DNA of 64,000 nt from Pontibacterium granulatum (GTDB lineage Bacteria; Pseudomonadota; Gammaproteobacteria; Pseudomonadales; Balneatricaceae). Under the pieces are notes generated by a model. That model was not told where the DNA came from, did no database searches, and saw only the letters and a program-made list of their open reading frames with translations. Positions 51,257-59,725 of this stretch are shown piece by piece. The translations under genes were made by a program, and so were the position numbers. Each line of letters starts with the position of its first letter. Position 1 is the stretch's first letter. Location: assembly GCF_029961155.1 (NCBI RefSeq), contig NZ_JASBRH010000007.1, forward strand, positions 124,001 to 188,000, given 5' to 3'.

Positions 51257-53803
51257 ATGTCTGACCTGCCGATTAACACCGTCCTACCGGAACTAAAAAA
51301 GCGCCTGAATGCACATGACGAACTGGTGCTGGAAGCGCCGCCGGGGGCGGGTAAAACAACCGGTGTGCCATTGGCGTTGCTGGACGAAGCATGGCTGTCA
51401 GGGCAGAAAATCGTCATGTTGGAACCTCGCCGGCTGGCAGCCCGTGCGGCAGCCGAGCGAATGGCGTCGGTGTTGGGTGAGAAAGCCGGTGAAACTGTGG
51501 GTTACCGGGTGCGCCTGGATACCAAAGTGAGTGGCAAGACCCGTATCGAGGTGGTGACCGAGGGGATCCTGACGCGCATGCTGCAGTCCGATCCGAGTCT
51601 TGAGGGGATCGGTCTGGTGATCTTCGATGAATTCCACGAACGCAGCCTGGATGCCGATCTGGCGTTGGCCCTCACGCAACAGGGGCGGATGCTGTTTCGA
51701 GACGAGGAGCCACTGAAACTGCTGGTCATGTCGGCTACCCTGGATGGGGCTGCGGTATCGGCTCTGCTGGACGGTGCGCCTGTTTTGCGCAGCGAAGGGC
51801 GGGCGTATCCGGTGACTGTGCATTATGGTGAAGCCGCCACACTGGAGCGGGCTGTTGAACCGGTTGCTGCGGCAACGGTGATGGAGGTGCTAACTGCAGA
51901 AGAAGGCAGTGTGTTGGTGTTCCTGCCGGGGCAACGGGAGATCAACCGTACTCACAAGCTGCTTAGCGAAAAACTGGCTGGCCGGGGCGACCTGACCAAC
52001 GTGATGGTCACGCCTCTGTATGGTGATCTCAGCCTTCAGGATCAGCGCAAAGCGATTGAACCGGCGCCGCAAGGCCAGCGCAAAGTGGTGCTGGCCACCG
52101 CAATCGCCGAAACCAGTTTGACCATCGAAGGTGTGCGGGTGGTGGTAGATGCGGGATTGAGCCGGGAAGCGGTGTTTGATCCGGGGACGGGGATGTCCCG
52201 TTTGCAGACACGCCGTCTGGCCCGTACGGCCAGCGTGCAGCGCGCAGGCCGCGCAGGGCGTATGGAGCCGGGAGTGTGTTACCGTCTCTGGTCTGAGACC
52301 CAGCAGGCGCAGTTGGCGCCGTTTACCGCACCTGAGATCACCCAGGCGGATCTGACACCACTGGTATTGCAACTTTCACGCTGGGGTGTGGATGATCCTG
52401 CTGAGCTGTGCTGGTTGGATCTGCCGCCTGCTGCGCCTTATCAGCAAGGACTGGATCTACTGGAACGGCTGGGGGCGGCAGAGCGTAACGGCGACAGCTA
52501 CCGCCTCACTGAGCATGGCGAGGCGATGGCAGAGCTGCCCGCCCATCCGCGTCTGGCCCATATGCTGTTGCTGGGTATTCGCTACGGTTTAACGGAACGG
52601 GCCTGTGATCTGGCAGCATTATTGTCCGATCGTGATCCTTTACGCCGTCGTGATACGGATATACGTGAGCGATTGGCTTGGTTACGCGGTGATATTAAAA
52701 CCGAACGCCATACTCAGGGCGCGTTGCACCGCATGCGTCAGCAGAGCAAACAGTTCCGCCGTCAGTGCGACCTGCTGAACCTGTCAGCAGTGGATGCGGT
52801 ATCTGATCCATCGGATAGTCGTTGGATCGGTTTCTTGATTGCCTGTGTCTATCCTGACCGAATCGCCTCCCGCCGCAATGCAGAGGGATTGGATTTCCGT
52901 ATGAGCAATGGCCGTGCTGCACGTTTACCCGAAGAGGATCATTACAAAGGCCAGTGGCTGGCACTGGCACAGGTGGGAGGGTGCAGTGGTGATCATACCG
53001 ACCGAATTTACCTCTCTGCCGCGCTTGATCCCCAGCTGTTCGATGGCCCGTTGGCAGATCTGGTCAGCGAGGTCGAGGCGGTGGAGTGGAGCAAACAGCA
53101 GGACCGTCTGACCGCAGAACGCCAGCGTCGGATTGGTAAGCTGGTACTGAGCCGTGAGCCGTTGAAAGATGTTTCTGAAGGAGCGCGTACCGACGCGCTG
53201 GTTACGTTGGTGCAAAGACGTGGTCTTGAGCTGCTACCCTGGACGCCAGCGCTGCGCGAATGGCAGACGCGGGTGCAGTTTCTCCACACCAGTTTTGAAA
53301 CGCAGGGGCAGGATAACCCCTGGCCTGACCTGTCTGACAAAGCGCTGCTTGCTACCGTGGACACCTGGCTGGCGCCCTATCTGGCGCCGGTCAGTCATAT
53401 CAATCATTTCGCCCACCTGGATCTGAAAAACATCCTGTTGGCCCTGTTACCCTGGCCGTTACCGCAGCAGCTGGATGAATTGGCACCGCAGCGCTATGAG
53501 GTGCCAACCGGTTCCAAGATCAAGATCGATTACAGCGAAACCCCGCCGGTACTGGCGGTGAAGATGCAGGAGATGTACGGTTGCCTGGATACACCCTGTA
53601 TCGGCAATGGCACGGCTTTGAAACTGCATCTGCTCTCTCCGGCGATGCGGCCGCTGCAGGTCACCCAGGATCTGGCGGGATTCTGGAAAAACAGCTACCC
53701 GGAAGTACAAAAAGAGATGAAGGGGCGTTATCCCAAACACCGCTGGCCGGATGATCCTGCCCATGCTGAGCCCAGCCGTAGAACACTTAAGCACAAAAGC
53801 TGA
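51257..53803 (+). CDS. hrpB: ATP-dependent helicase HrpB
   Basis: 848 aa. DEAH/RHA family helicase. Motif I APPGAGKTTGVPLALL (about 30-37), Ia LEPRRLAARAAAERMA, II DEFH in LVIFDEFHERSLDADLAL (about 123), III SATLDG, V ATAIAETSLTIEGV, VI QRAGRAGR. The C-terminal HrpB domain (PLPQQLDELAPQRYEVPTGSKIKIDY) is diagnostic. The exact substrate is unclear in the family. A hairpin (53792-53815) overlaps its stop codon. Confidence 0.96.
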   Translation: MSDLPINTVLPELKKRLNAHDELVLEAPPGAGKTTGVPLALLDEAWLSGQKIVMLEPRRLAARAAAERMASVLGEKAGETVGYRVRLDTKVSGKTRIEVVTEGILTRMLQSDPSLEGIGLVIFDEFHERSLDADLALALTQQGRMLFRDEEPLKLLVMSATLDGAAVSALLDGAPVLRSEGRAYPVTVHYGEAATLERAVEPVAAATVMEVLTAEEGSVLVFLPGQREINRTHKLLSEKLAGRGDLTNVMVTPLYGDLSLQDQRKAIEPAPQGQRKVVLATAIAETSLTIEGVRVVVDAGLSREAVFDPGTGMSRLQTRRLARTASVQRAGRAGRMEPGVCYRLWSETQQAQLAPFTAPEITQADLTPLVLQLSRWGVDDPAELCWLDLPPAAPYQQGLDLLERLGAAERNGDSYRLTEHGEAMAELPAHPRLAHMLLLGIRYGLTERACDLAALLSDRDPLRRRDTDIRERLAWLRGDIKTERHTQGALHRMRQQSKQFRRQCDLLNLSAVDAVSDPSDSRWIGFLIACVYPDRIASRRNAEGLDFRMSNGRAARLPEEDHYKGQWLALAQVGGCSGDHTDRIYLSAALDPQLFDGPLADLVSEVEAVEWSKQQDRLTAERQRRIGKLVLSREPLKDVSEGARTDALVTLVQRRGLELLPWTPALREWQTRVQFLHTSFETQGQDNPWPDLSDKALLATVDTWLAPYLAPVSHINHFAHLDLKNILLALLPWPLPQQLDELAPQRYEVPTGSKIKIDYSETPPVLAVKMQEMYGCLDTPCIGNGTALKLHLLSPAMRPLQVTQDLAGFWKNSYPEVQKEMKGRYPKHRWPDDPAHAEPSRRTLKHKS

Positions 53804-53815
53804 TACGCTTTTGTG
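53792..53815 (+). terminator. possible terminator overlapping the hrpB stop
   Basis: CACAAAAGC (53792-53800) pairs with GCTTTTGTG (53807-53815); the TGA stop is in the loop. Only a weak T-rich stretch follows, so termination efficiency is doubtful. Confidence 0.4.
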
Positions 53816-53881
53816 TTGAATATCCTTGATTTTTATAGGTTTATTGCCGGTAAGTATGCAGGACAATGACTAATTAATCGC

Positions 53882-53908
53882 TATAGCTTTGTTGCCCTGT
53901 GCCGATAA
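53882..53908 (+). promoter_or_regulatory. sigma28 (FliA)-type promoter of the chemoreceptor gene
   Basis: TATAGCTT (53882-53889), 11-nt spacer, GCCGATAA (53901-53908). The -10 is identical to consensus and the -35 matches six of eight (TAAAGTTT). Start near 53915. This excludes the GTG at 53899 as the true start of the chemoreceptor. Confidence 0.65.
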
Positions 53909-54006
53909 CCTGCTTATTTCCGTGTTTGCCCGTGATGACGCGGGCTAGTGGTCTCTGGCCACAATCACTTTTGCAAGCGCTGACCATGCATGCCCGCGAG
54001 GCGCAG

Positions 54007-55782
54007 ATGGGAATGGAAAAGATGCAGGAAACATCCAACGTTTATCAACAGGTGTTTGAAGCGATCAGCCGGTCGCAGGCAGTGATCGAGTTTGAGCTCG
54101 ACGGCACCATTATTACCGCAAACAACAACTTTCTGAATGCACTAGGTTATTCCCTCGCAGAGATCCAGGGGCACCATCACAGTATGTTTGTTGAGCCGCT
54201 GGAGTCTACCACCCCTGCTTATCGTGCATTTTGGGACAAGCTGGTCCGTGGTGAGCATGATGCCGGAGAGTACAAGCGCATCGGCAAGGGGGGCAAGGAG
54301 ATCTGGATTCATGCCACCTATACCCCGATCCTCGACGTGCAGGGCAAGCCGTTTAAGGTGGTTAAGTTTGCTTCAGATATTACCCAAGAGAAACTGCACC
54401 AGGCGGACTTTGCGGGTCAGATCGATGCGATCAGTAAATCTCAGGCTGTAATAGAGTTCAATCTGGATGGCTCCATTATCACCGCCAACGACAACTTCTT
54501 GGGCGCGCTAGGTTACTCCCTGACGGAAATTCAGGGCCGTCACCACAGCATATTTGTGGATCCTCAGTACCGTCAGAGCCCTGAGTACCGAATGTTCTGG
54601 GAACAGCTCAACCAGGGGCAGTATGATGCCGGGGAATATCGGCGTATCGGTAAAAACGGTCGTGAGATCTGGATTCAGGCGACCTACAACCCGATCTTCG
54701 ATATGAGTGGCAAGCCCTACAAAGTGGTGAAATACGCCACCGATGTAACAGGACGTAAACAGGCTGTGGCAGAGATCCGTCGTACCTTGCTGGCGATGGC
54801 AGAAGGAGACCTGACCGCCACTATCTCTCAGCCACTGGATGAAGAATTTTCCGTGCTGGCAGATGCGATGAATGCCTTCGGCGGGAAACTGAACGATATG
54901 GTTCAGGAGATCCGTCAGGTGTCCAATAGCGTGTTTACTGCCTCTCAGGAGATTGCCCGGGGTAACAGCGACCTGAGCCACCGTACTGAAAATCAGGCGG
55001 CCAATCTGGAAGAAACGGCGTCGGCAATGGAAGAGCTGACCGCTACAGTTAAACAGAACGCGGACAACGCCGGTGATGCGTCGGTAAAAGCCTCCGATGC
55101 GATGGATCGAGCCGAACGTGGTGGTGAAGTGGTTGGCAAGGCGGTGGAGGCGATGTCTGCGATCAGTAAATCCAGCAAGAAGATCGCGGACATCATCGGT
55201 GTGATCGACGAGATCTCCTTCCAGACCAATATCCTGGCATTGAACGCAGCCGTGGAGGCCGCCCGTGCCGGTGAACAGGGGCGTGGTTTCGCCGTTGTGG
55301 CTGCCGAGGTGCGTAATCTGGCACAGCGCAGTGCCGCGTCTGCGAAAGAGATCAAAGGGTTGATCAACGACAGTAACGAAGCGGTTGAGAACGGTGCCAA
55401 GATCGTAGACACAACCGGTGAGACTTTTTATGAGCTGGTGGATTCGGTACAGGATGTGGTGAACCGTATCGCTGAAATTGATGTGGCCAGCAAAGAGCAG
55501 TCAGTGGGTATCTCCGAAGTAAGTCGTGCGGTTACACAGATGGAGGAGATGACCCAGCAGAATGCTGCATTGGTAGAACAGGCATCGGCTTCCAGTACCG
55601 CGATGGAGCAGCAGGCAGAGACGCTGCTGCAGCAGGTGGGATACTTTAAGGTGAAAGGTGAGCCAGCCGGCTTTGGTACTGCATGTTCAGAGCTTTCCGT
55701 AGGAAGCCGCAGAAAACCTATTATTACACCAAGAGTTGCGACACCTAAAGCAGAGGAAGAGGATATCTGGGAATCCTTCTGA
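54007..55782 (+). CDS. soluble PAS-PAS methyl-accepting chemotaxis protein
   Basis: 591 aa without membrane helices. Two PAS domains in tandem (about 15-125 and 138-248) are near copies (QAVIEFELDGTIITANNNF against QAVIEFNLDGSIITANDNF). A HAMP-like segment follows (about 255-305), then the signalling helices with hairpin tip QTNILALNAAVEAARAGEQG. The last residues EDIWESF fit the xWxxF pentapeptide that docks CheR/CheB. A cytoplasmic energy/redox or oxygen sensor like BdlA or Aer is likely. Start ATG 54007 has GAGG 5 nt before it; 53986 is an alternative. Confidence 0.9.
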   Translation: MGMEKMQETSNVYQQVFEAISRSQAVIEFELDGTIITANNNFLNALGYSLAEIQGHHHSMFVEPLESTTPAYRAFWDKLVRGEHDAGEYKRIGKGGKEIWIHATYTPILDVQGKPFKVVKFASDITQEKLHQADFAGQIDAISKSQAVIEFNLDGSIITANDNFLGALGYSLTEIQGRHHSIFVDPQYRQSPEYRMFWEQLNQGQYDAGEYRRIGKNGREIWIQATYNPIFDMSGKPYKVVKYATDVTGRKQAVAEIRRTLLAMAEGDLTATISQPLDEEFSVLADAMNAFGGKLNDMVQEIRQVSNSVFTASQEIARGNSDLSHRTENQAANLEETASAMEELTATVKQNADNAGDASVKASDAMDRAERGGEVVGKAVEAMSAISKSSKKIADIIGVIDEISFQTNILALNAAVEAARAGEQGRGFAVVAAEVRNLAQRSAASAKEIKGLINDSNEAVENGAKIVDTTGETFYELVDSVQDVVNRIAEIDVASKEQSVGISEVSRAVTQMEEMTQQNAALVEQASASSTAMEQQAETLLQQVGYFKVKGEPAGFGTACSELSVGSRRKPIITPRVATPKAEEEDIWESF

Positions 55783-55831
55783 TCAATTAATCAACCGCTG
55801 GGGTGAACGCACCTGGCGAGCCTGCTAGAGT

Positions 55832-55880
55832 AACGGGTGATTTAGAGTGTGGTTTGCATACTTCGAATCACCCGTTTTTA
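55832..55880 (+). terminator. rho-independent terminator of the chemoreceptor gene
   Basis: AACGGGTGATT (55832-55842) pairs with AATCACCCGTT (55866-55876), and the inner segments AGTGTG and CATACT extend the stem. A T-run TTTTTATTT follows. It separates the chemoreceptor from dctB. Confidence 0.88.
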
Positions 55881-55904
55881 TTTGCCTGCCATAACGAGGC
55901 TACC

Positions 55905-58013
55905 TTGAGATCCTTTCGTCCGCTGCTGATTATTCTGACCCTCTGTCTCTCTCTCCTGCTGACTTGGTGGGTGCAGCATCGAGCCTACGACTGGTCGATG
56001 ACCCGGCTGAAAGAGCGGGGCGAGGATCGGTTGTTGAATACGATTATCGGTCTGCGTGGTGCCATCGACAGTTTCAACTACCTGCCGTTTCTGATCTCCC
56101 AAAACAAAGATGTGCAGGAGTTGCTGCTCTATCCGGTGCTGGATAAAGGCGCAGAGGTCAGCCGTTTTCTGGAGCAGATGAACCTGGTATCGGGTGCCAC
56201 CGCCTTGATGGTGTTAGATCTGGATGGGCGTGCACTCTCATACAGCCGCTGGCGTGAAGAACAAAGTTTTTTCCTGCGCTCCCACGCCCATAGCCCGTAC
56301 TTTACTCAGGCGCGTAATGGTGATCAGGGCGTTTATGTTGCGAGTCGTACCAATGGTGAACCGGCATCGATCTATCTGTCGGCACCGATCTACGATTCCA
56401 GCCGTTTTATGGGCGTCGCCGTGGTACGTATAGATCTGGACCAACTCGGTAACAAGCTCAGCCAGCTTGAAGATTTTCTCCTGATAGAAGGCAATGAGCG
56501 GGTGATCATGGCCAGTGCAAGGCACTGGCAGGGGCAGCCGCTCAGTTCTCAGGTTGAGAGTCGCGGTGAGTCGCAACTGGCCGATGGCAGTGCGCTGCAG
56601 CTACAGAAGCTGAAGGACGGGCGTCGGGTGTTATTCCAGTCGGTCGAGTTGCCGGATCTGGGCTGGCAGGTGGCGGTGCTCAGTGATGTGAAACCCGCGC
56701 TGAGAACGCGCAATACGGCAGCTCTGATCAGTCTGGGGGGCTGCTTGGCGTTGGGCCTGTTGTTGCTTTATATGCGCGAGCGTCACCTGAAAAACCTGTC
56801 CCGTCAGGAGACGCGTGACGCACTGGAACGCAACGAACGTCAGCAGCGCGACATTATCAGCAATGCCCATGTTGGAATGATCGGACTGGACGCAAGCGGT
56901 CGCATCAGTTTTATCAACCCGATGGCCTGCCAGCAATTCGGTGTAGGCAGCACACGTATTCTCGGCTACGAGTTTCAGAAACTGATTGCCGGCGCTGATG
57001 AGAGCTTTACCGTATTGCAGCGCACACTCTCCCGTTTGGGTAGTAAAGGGTTTGCCCCACTCACCGCACATGAAGTGGTGGGTAGCCGTGCCGATGGCAG
57101 CACCTTTCCGATGATGATCTCTATCAAGCAGATGGCGACGCCTACAGATATGCAGTATCTGGTAACGGTGATCGATATCACCAAGCGCAAGCGCCTGGAA
57201 TATGCTTTGCAACAGGCTAACGACCAACTGGAGCATAAAGTACTGGAGCGCACCCAGGCGCTGCAGGAGGCGCAGCAGGAGCTGGTACAGGCGGAGAAGA
57301 TGGCTGCACTTGGGCGGATGTCGTCGGCGGTAGTGCATGAATTGAACCAACCGCTTACCGCCATGCGCACCTATCTGGCGATCTGCCGTCATCTGATGTC
57401 AGGTGAGCAAACCCAACTTGCCGAGAATCTGGAGCTGATCGATGACCTCACTAACCGGATGGCGCTGATTACCCAGCAGCTGAAAACCTTTGCCTTCAAA
57501 AAACCGGATACACTGGTGCCGGTGAAACCATGTGTCGCCTTGGATCAGTCACTGGTCCTATTCCGTGACCGGTTAAAGCAGGACGGCATCGAACTACAGA
57601 TCGAAAGCCATGAGCCTGATCTGGAAATACCGGGAGACAACGCCCGCCTGGAACAGGTGTTTGTGAATCTGATCAAAAATGCCTGCGACGCCATGAGTGG
57701 GCAGCATCAGGCAAAAATCCTGCAGGTGAAGATTGCAACTGACCAGGCCGAGCCGGATGCTTGGGTGCGGATCTCCATAGAGGACAGTGGGCCGGGTATT
57801 CCGTCGGAAAGCCTGGAGCATCTGTTTGATCCGTTCTTTACCACCAAGGCGATCGGTGACGGTCTGGGTCTGGGCTTATCGATCGTCAGCTCTATCGTGC
57901 AGGACCTGGGTGGTCAGATCAGCGCGCAAAACAGGGTTGAAGGCGGTGCCCGGTTTGACGTTATACTTCCGCGCCACTCTGAAATTAGCGATATCGAACT
58001 GGAGAACTCCTGA
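55905..58013 (+). CDS. dctB: DctB-type sensor histidine kinase
   Basis: 702 aa. Membrane helix 1 (about 5-26), periplasmic Cache/PDC sensor (about 30-265), helix 2 (about 270-292), PAS (about 315-425), coiled coil, HisKA with phospho-acceptor in SSAVVHELNQPLTAMRTY (about 485), HATPase with FVNLIKNACDAM (N box), IEDSGPGIP (G1) and GDGLGLGLSIV (G2). DctB senses C4-dicarboxylates in known cases; the ligand here may differ. Start TTG 55905 has GAGG 5 nt upstream; earlier starts lie in the terminator. Confidence 0.9.
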   Translation: MRSFRPLLIILTLCLSLLLTWWVQHRAYDWSMTRLKERGEDRLLNTIIGLRGAIDSFNYLPFLISQNKDVQELLLYPVLDKGAEVSRFLEQMNLVSGATALMVLDLDGRALSYSRWREEQSFFLRSHAHSPYFTQARNGDQGVYVASRTNGEPASIYLSAPIYDSSRFMGVAVVRIDLDQLGNKLSQLEDFLLIEGNERVIMASARHWQGQPLSSQVESRGESQLADGSALQLQKLKDGRRVLFQSVELPDLGWQVAVLSDVKPALRTRNTAALISLGGCLALGLLLLYMRERHLKNLSRQETRDALERNERQQRDIISNAHVGMIGLDASGRISFINPMACQQFGVGSTRILGYEFQKLIAGADESFTVLQRTLSRLGSKGFAPLTAHEVVGSRADGSTFPMMISIKQMATPTDMQYLVTVIDITKRKRLEYALQQANDQLEHKVLERTQALQEAQQELVQAEKMAALGRMSSAVVHELNQPLTAMRTYLAICRHLMSGEQTQLAENLELIDDLTNRMALITQQLKTFAFKKPDTLVPVKPCVALDQSLVLFRDRLKQDGIELQIESHEPDLEIPGDNARLEQVFVNLIKNACDAMSGQHQAKILQVKIATDQAEPDAWVRISIEDSGPGIPSESLEHLFDPFFTTKAIGDGLGLGLSIVSSIVQDLGGQISAQNRVEGGARFDVILPRHSEISDIELENS

Positions 58014-59377
58014 TGCGCGGCACCGTAATGCTGATCGATGATGAAGCGATGATCCGTCAGTCCACCGAACAGTGGCTGAAGATGGCGGGTTTTGAGGTGC
58101 TCAGCTTCGACAATGCTGAAGCAGGGTTGGCGGCGCTCGACGAGCAGTTTCCCGGCATCATCGTCTCCGATGTAAAGATGCCGGGGATGGATGGCTTAAC
58201 GCTGATGGGCGAGGCACAGCTGCGTATTCCGGAGTTGCCGGTGATTCTGATCACGGGGCACGGCGATGTGGATATGGCGATTAAGGCGATGCGCGAAGGG
58301 GCGTACGATTTTATCGAGAAGCCCTTTGTGCCGGAGCGGCTGGTGGAAACTATCCACCGAGCCTGTGAGAAACGCCGCCTGATGCTGGAAAATCTGCGCC
58401 TGCAGCAAAACCTCCGTTCTCAAACCGGCCTGGATGCCAAAATTATCGGCACCTCACCGGCGATTCAGCGCCTGAAACGTGAACTGCTAAAGTGCGCCGA
58501 GCTGGATACCAACGTCATCATCTACGGTGAAACGGGCACCGGTAAGGAACTGGTGGCTCAGTGTCTGCACGAGTTCAGTGCCCGTAGTGGCAATAACTTT
58601 GTGCCACTGAACTGCGGTGCGATTCCTGAAGCGCTGATCGAAAGTGAGCTGTTCGGTCACGAAGCCGGCGCATTTACCAGCGCCGATAAACAGCGGGTGG
58701 GTAAGTTCGAGTATGCCAATGGTGGCACCCTGTTCCTGGACGAGATTGAGATCATGCCCGTGAACCTGCAGGTGAAACTGTTGCGCGCACTGCAGGAAGG
58801 GGTGATCGAACGCCTGGGTTCCAACAAACCGATCCCGGTGGACCTGCGTGTTGTGGCTGCATCCAAGGTGGATCTGAAAACCGACGAGGCGTTCCGTCAG
58901 GACCTCTACTACCGTCTTAATGTCACTCAGCTGCAAATCCCACCGCTACGTGAGCGCGAGGAAGATATCGTACTGCTGTTCGAACACTATGCGCGTCATG
59001 CCGCTTCTCAGCATGAACGGGAACTGCGTCGGGCAACGGCACAGGATATCCAGAACCTGGAGCAGTACAACTGGCCAGGTAATGTACGTGAGCTACGAAA
59101 TGTAGCGATCCGCTATGCATTGGATGGCGCGTTGCCTGTCGCGGATATTCTTTATCCGCAGGAACCGATGCTGGCCGCCGAAGCAGAGGAGAGTACCTTG
59201 CCGTTGGCAGCCCAGGTCGCCAACTTTGAAAGCAAGGTGATCGGTGCGTCACTGTCCCGTCACCAAGGTAATATCAAAGCGGTGTTGGAAGAGCTGGACC
59301 TGCCACGCCGCACTCTCAACCAGAAGATGGCCAAGTACGGTCTGAACCGGGCTGACTTTCTTACTGGCGAAGAATAA
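58013..59377 (+). CDS. dctD: sigma54-dependent response regulator, DctD-type
   Basis: 454 aa. Receiver domain with phospho-acceptor D in IVSDVKMPGMDG (about 53), AAA+ domain (about 145-375) with Walker A GETGTGKE, Walker B GGTLFLDEIE, and a C-terminal Fis-type HTH (ESKVIGASLSRHQGNIKAVLEELDLPRRTLNQKMAKYGL). The sigma54-contact loop reads GAFTSA instead of GAFTGA. The ATG overlaps the dctB stop, so kinase and regulator are coupled. Likely targets are the palindromes at 59375-59580. Confidence 0.93.
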   Translation: MRGTVMLIDDEAMIRQSTEQWLKMAGFEVLSFDNAEAGLAALDEQFPGIIVSDVKMPGMDGLTLMGEAQLRIPELPVILITGHGDVDMAIKAMREGAYDFIEKPFVPERLVETIHRACEKRRLMLENLRLQQNLRSQTGLDAKIIGTSPAIQRLKRELLKCAELDTNVIIYGETGTGKELVAQCLHEFSARSGNNFVPLNCGAIPEALIESELFGHEAGAFTSADKQRVGKFEYANGGTLFLDEIEIMPVNLQVKLLRALQEGVIERLGSNKPIPVDLRVVAASKVDLKTDEAFRQDLYYRLNVTQLQIPPLREREEDIVLLFEHYARHAASQHERELRRATAQDIQNLEQYNWPGNVRELRNVAIRYALDGALPVADILYPQEPMLAAEAEESTLPLAAQVANFESKVIGASLSRHQGNIKAVLEELDLPRRTLNQKMAKYGLNRADFLTGEE

Positions 59378-59393
59378 GCAAAATTTTGCCTAT
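59375..59393 (+). promoter_or_regulatory. enhancer palindrome 1 (probable DctD site)
   Basis: TAAGCAAAATTTTGCCTAT with the perfect core GCAAAATTTTGC (59378-59389). It overlaps the dctD stop codon. The same 18 bases TAAGCAAAATTTTGCCTA recur at site 2. Confidence 0.65.
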
Positions 59394-59529
59394 TCCCGTA
59401 TGTTTGCCGGATATGCATGTTTTCTGATCAGCTGTTTTCGGTTTCGGCTGCTATCCGGGGGCTGTTTGGAGCAGATGATCACGCTCGGCAGGGAAACTTC
59501 ACGACGAACTCACACGTTACGGTTAGCGA

Positions 59530-59548
59530 TAAGCAAAATTTTGCCTAT
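59530..59548 (+). promoter_or_regulatory. enhancer palindrome 2 (probable DctD site)
   Basis: TAAGCAAAATTTTGCCTAT, core 59533-59544, identical to site 1. Its centre is about 141 bp upstream of the predicted transcription start. Confidence 0.75.
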
Positions 59549-59562
59549 TGTTTCAGGTGGAA

Positions 59563-59581
59563 TGAGCAAGATTTTGCTTAT
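59563..59581 (-). promoter_or_regulatory. enhancer palindrome 3 (probable DctD site)
   Basis: Core GCAAGATTTTGC (59566-59577), one mismatch from sites 1 and 2, in reverse orientation. It is centred 33 bp (about three helical turns) from site 2 and about 109 bp upstream of the predicted start. Confidence 0.7.
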
Positions 59582-59624
59582 ACTGGCATTGCAAGGATGT
59601 GTAATATTTTAATACGTCGTTAAT

Positions 59625-59637
59625 AATCAATGGGTTA
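59625..59637 (+). promoter_or_regulatory. IHF-binding consensus between enhancers and promoter
   Basis: AATCAATGGGTTA fits WATCAANNNNTTR exactly. It lies between the DctD-like sites and the -24 element, where IHF usually bends DNA at sigma54 promoters. Confidence 0.55.
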
Positions 59638-59652
59638 CGATTTTTAGAGAAG

Positions 59653-59669
59653 TTGGCCCCCTCCTTGCT
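59653..59669 (+). promoter_or_regulatory. sigma54 (-24/-12) promoter of the TAXI-TRAP operon
   Basis: TTGGCCCCCTCCTTGCT has GG at 59655-59656 and GC at 59667-59668, 10 bp apart. It differs from consensus TTGGCACGNNNNTTGCT at two positions. Start about 59680, 46 nt before the ATG. Confidence 0.85.
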
Positions 59670-59725
59670 ATACCTCTATTACCTTTGTCGAAATAACAAT
59701 AATCCACCAAATTAAGGGTATTGAG

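Noticed and set aside
53899-54006. GTG start of the chemoreceptor at 53899
   Set aside because: It overlaps the sigma28 -10 element, so it would be upstream of the transcription start.
55803-55904. Extended start of dctB at 55803
   Set aside because: The extension runs through the terminator hairpin of the previous gene; TTG 55905 with GAGG gives a proper membrane anchor.
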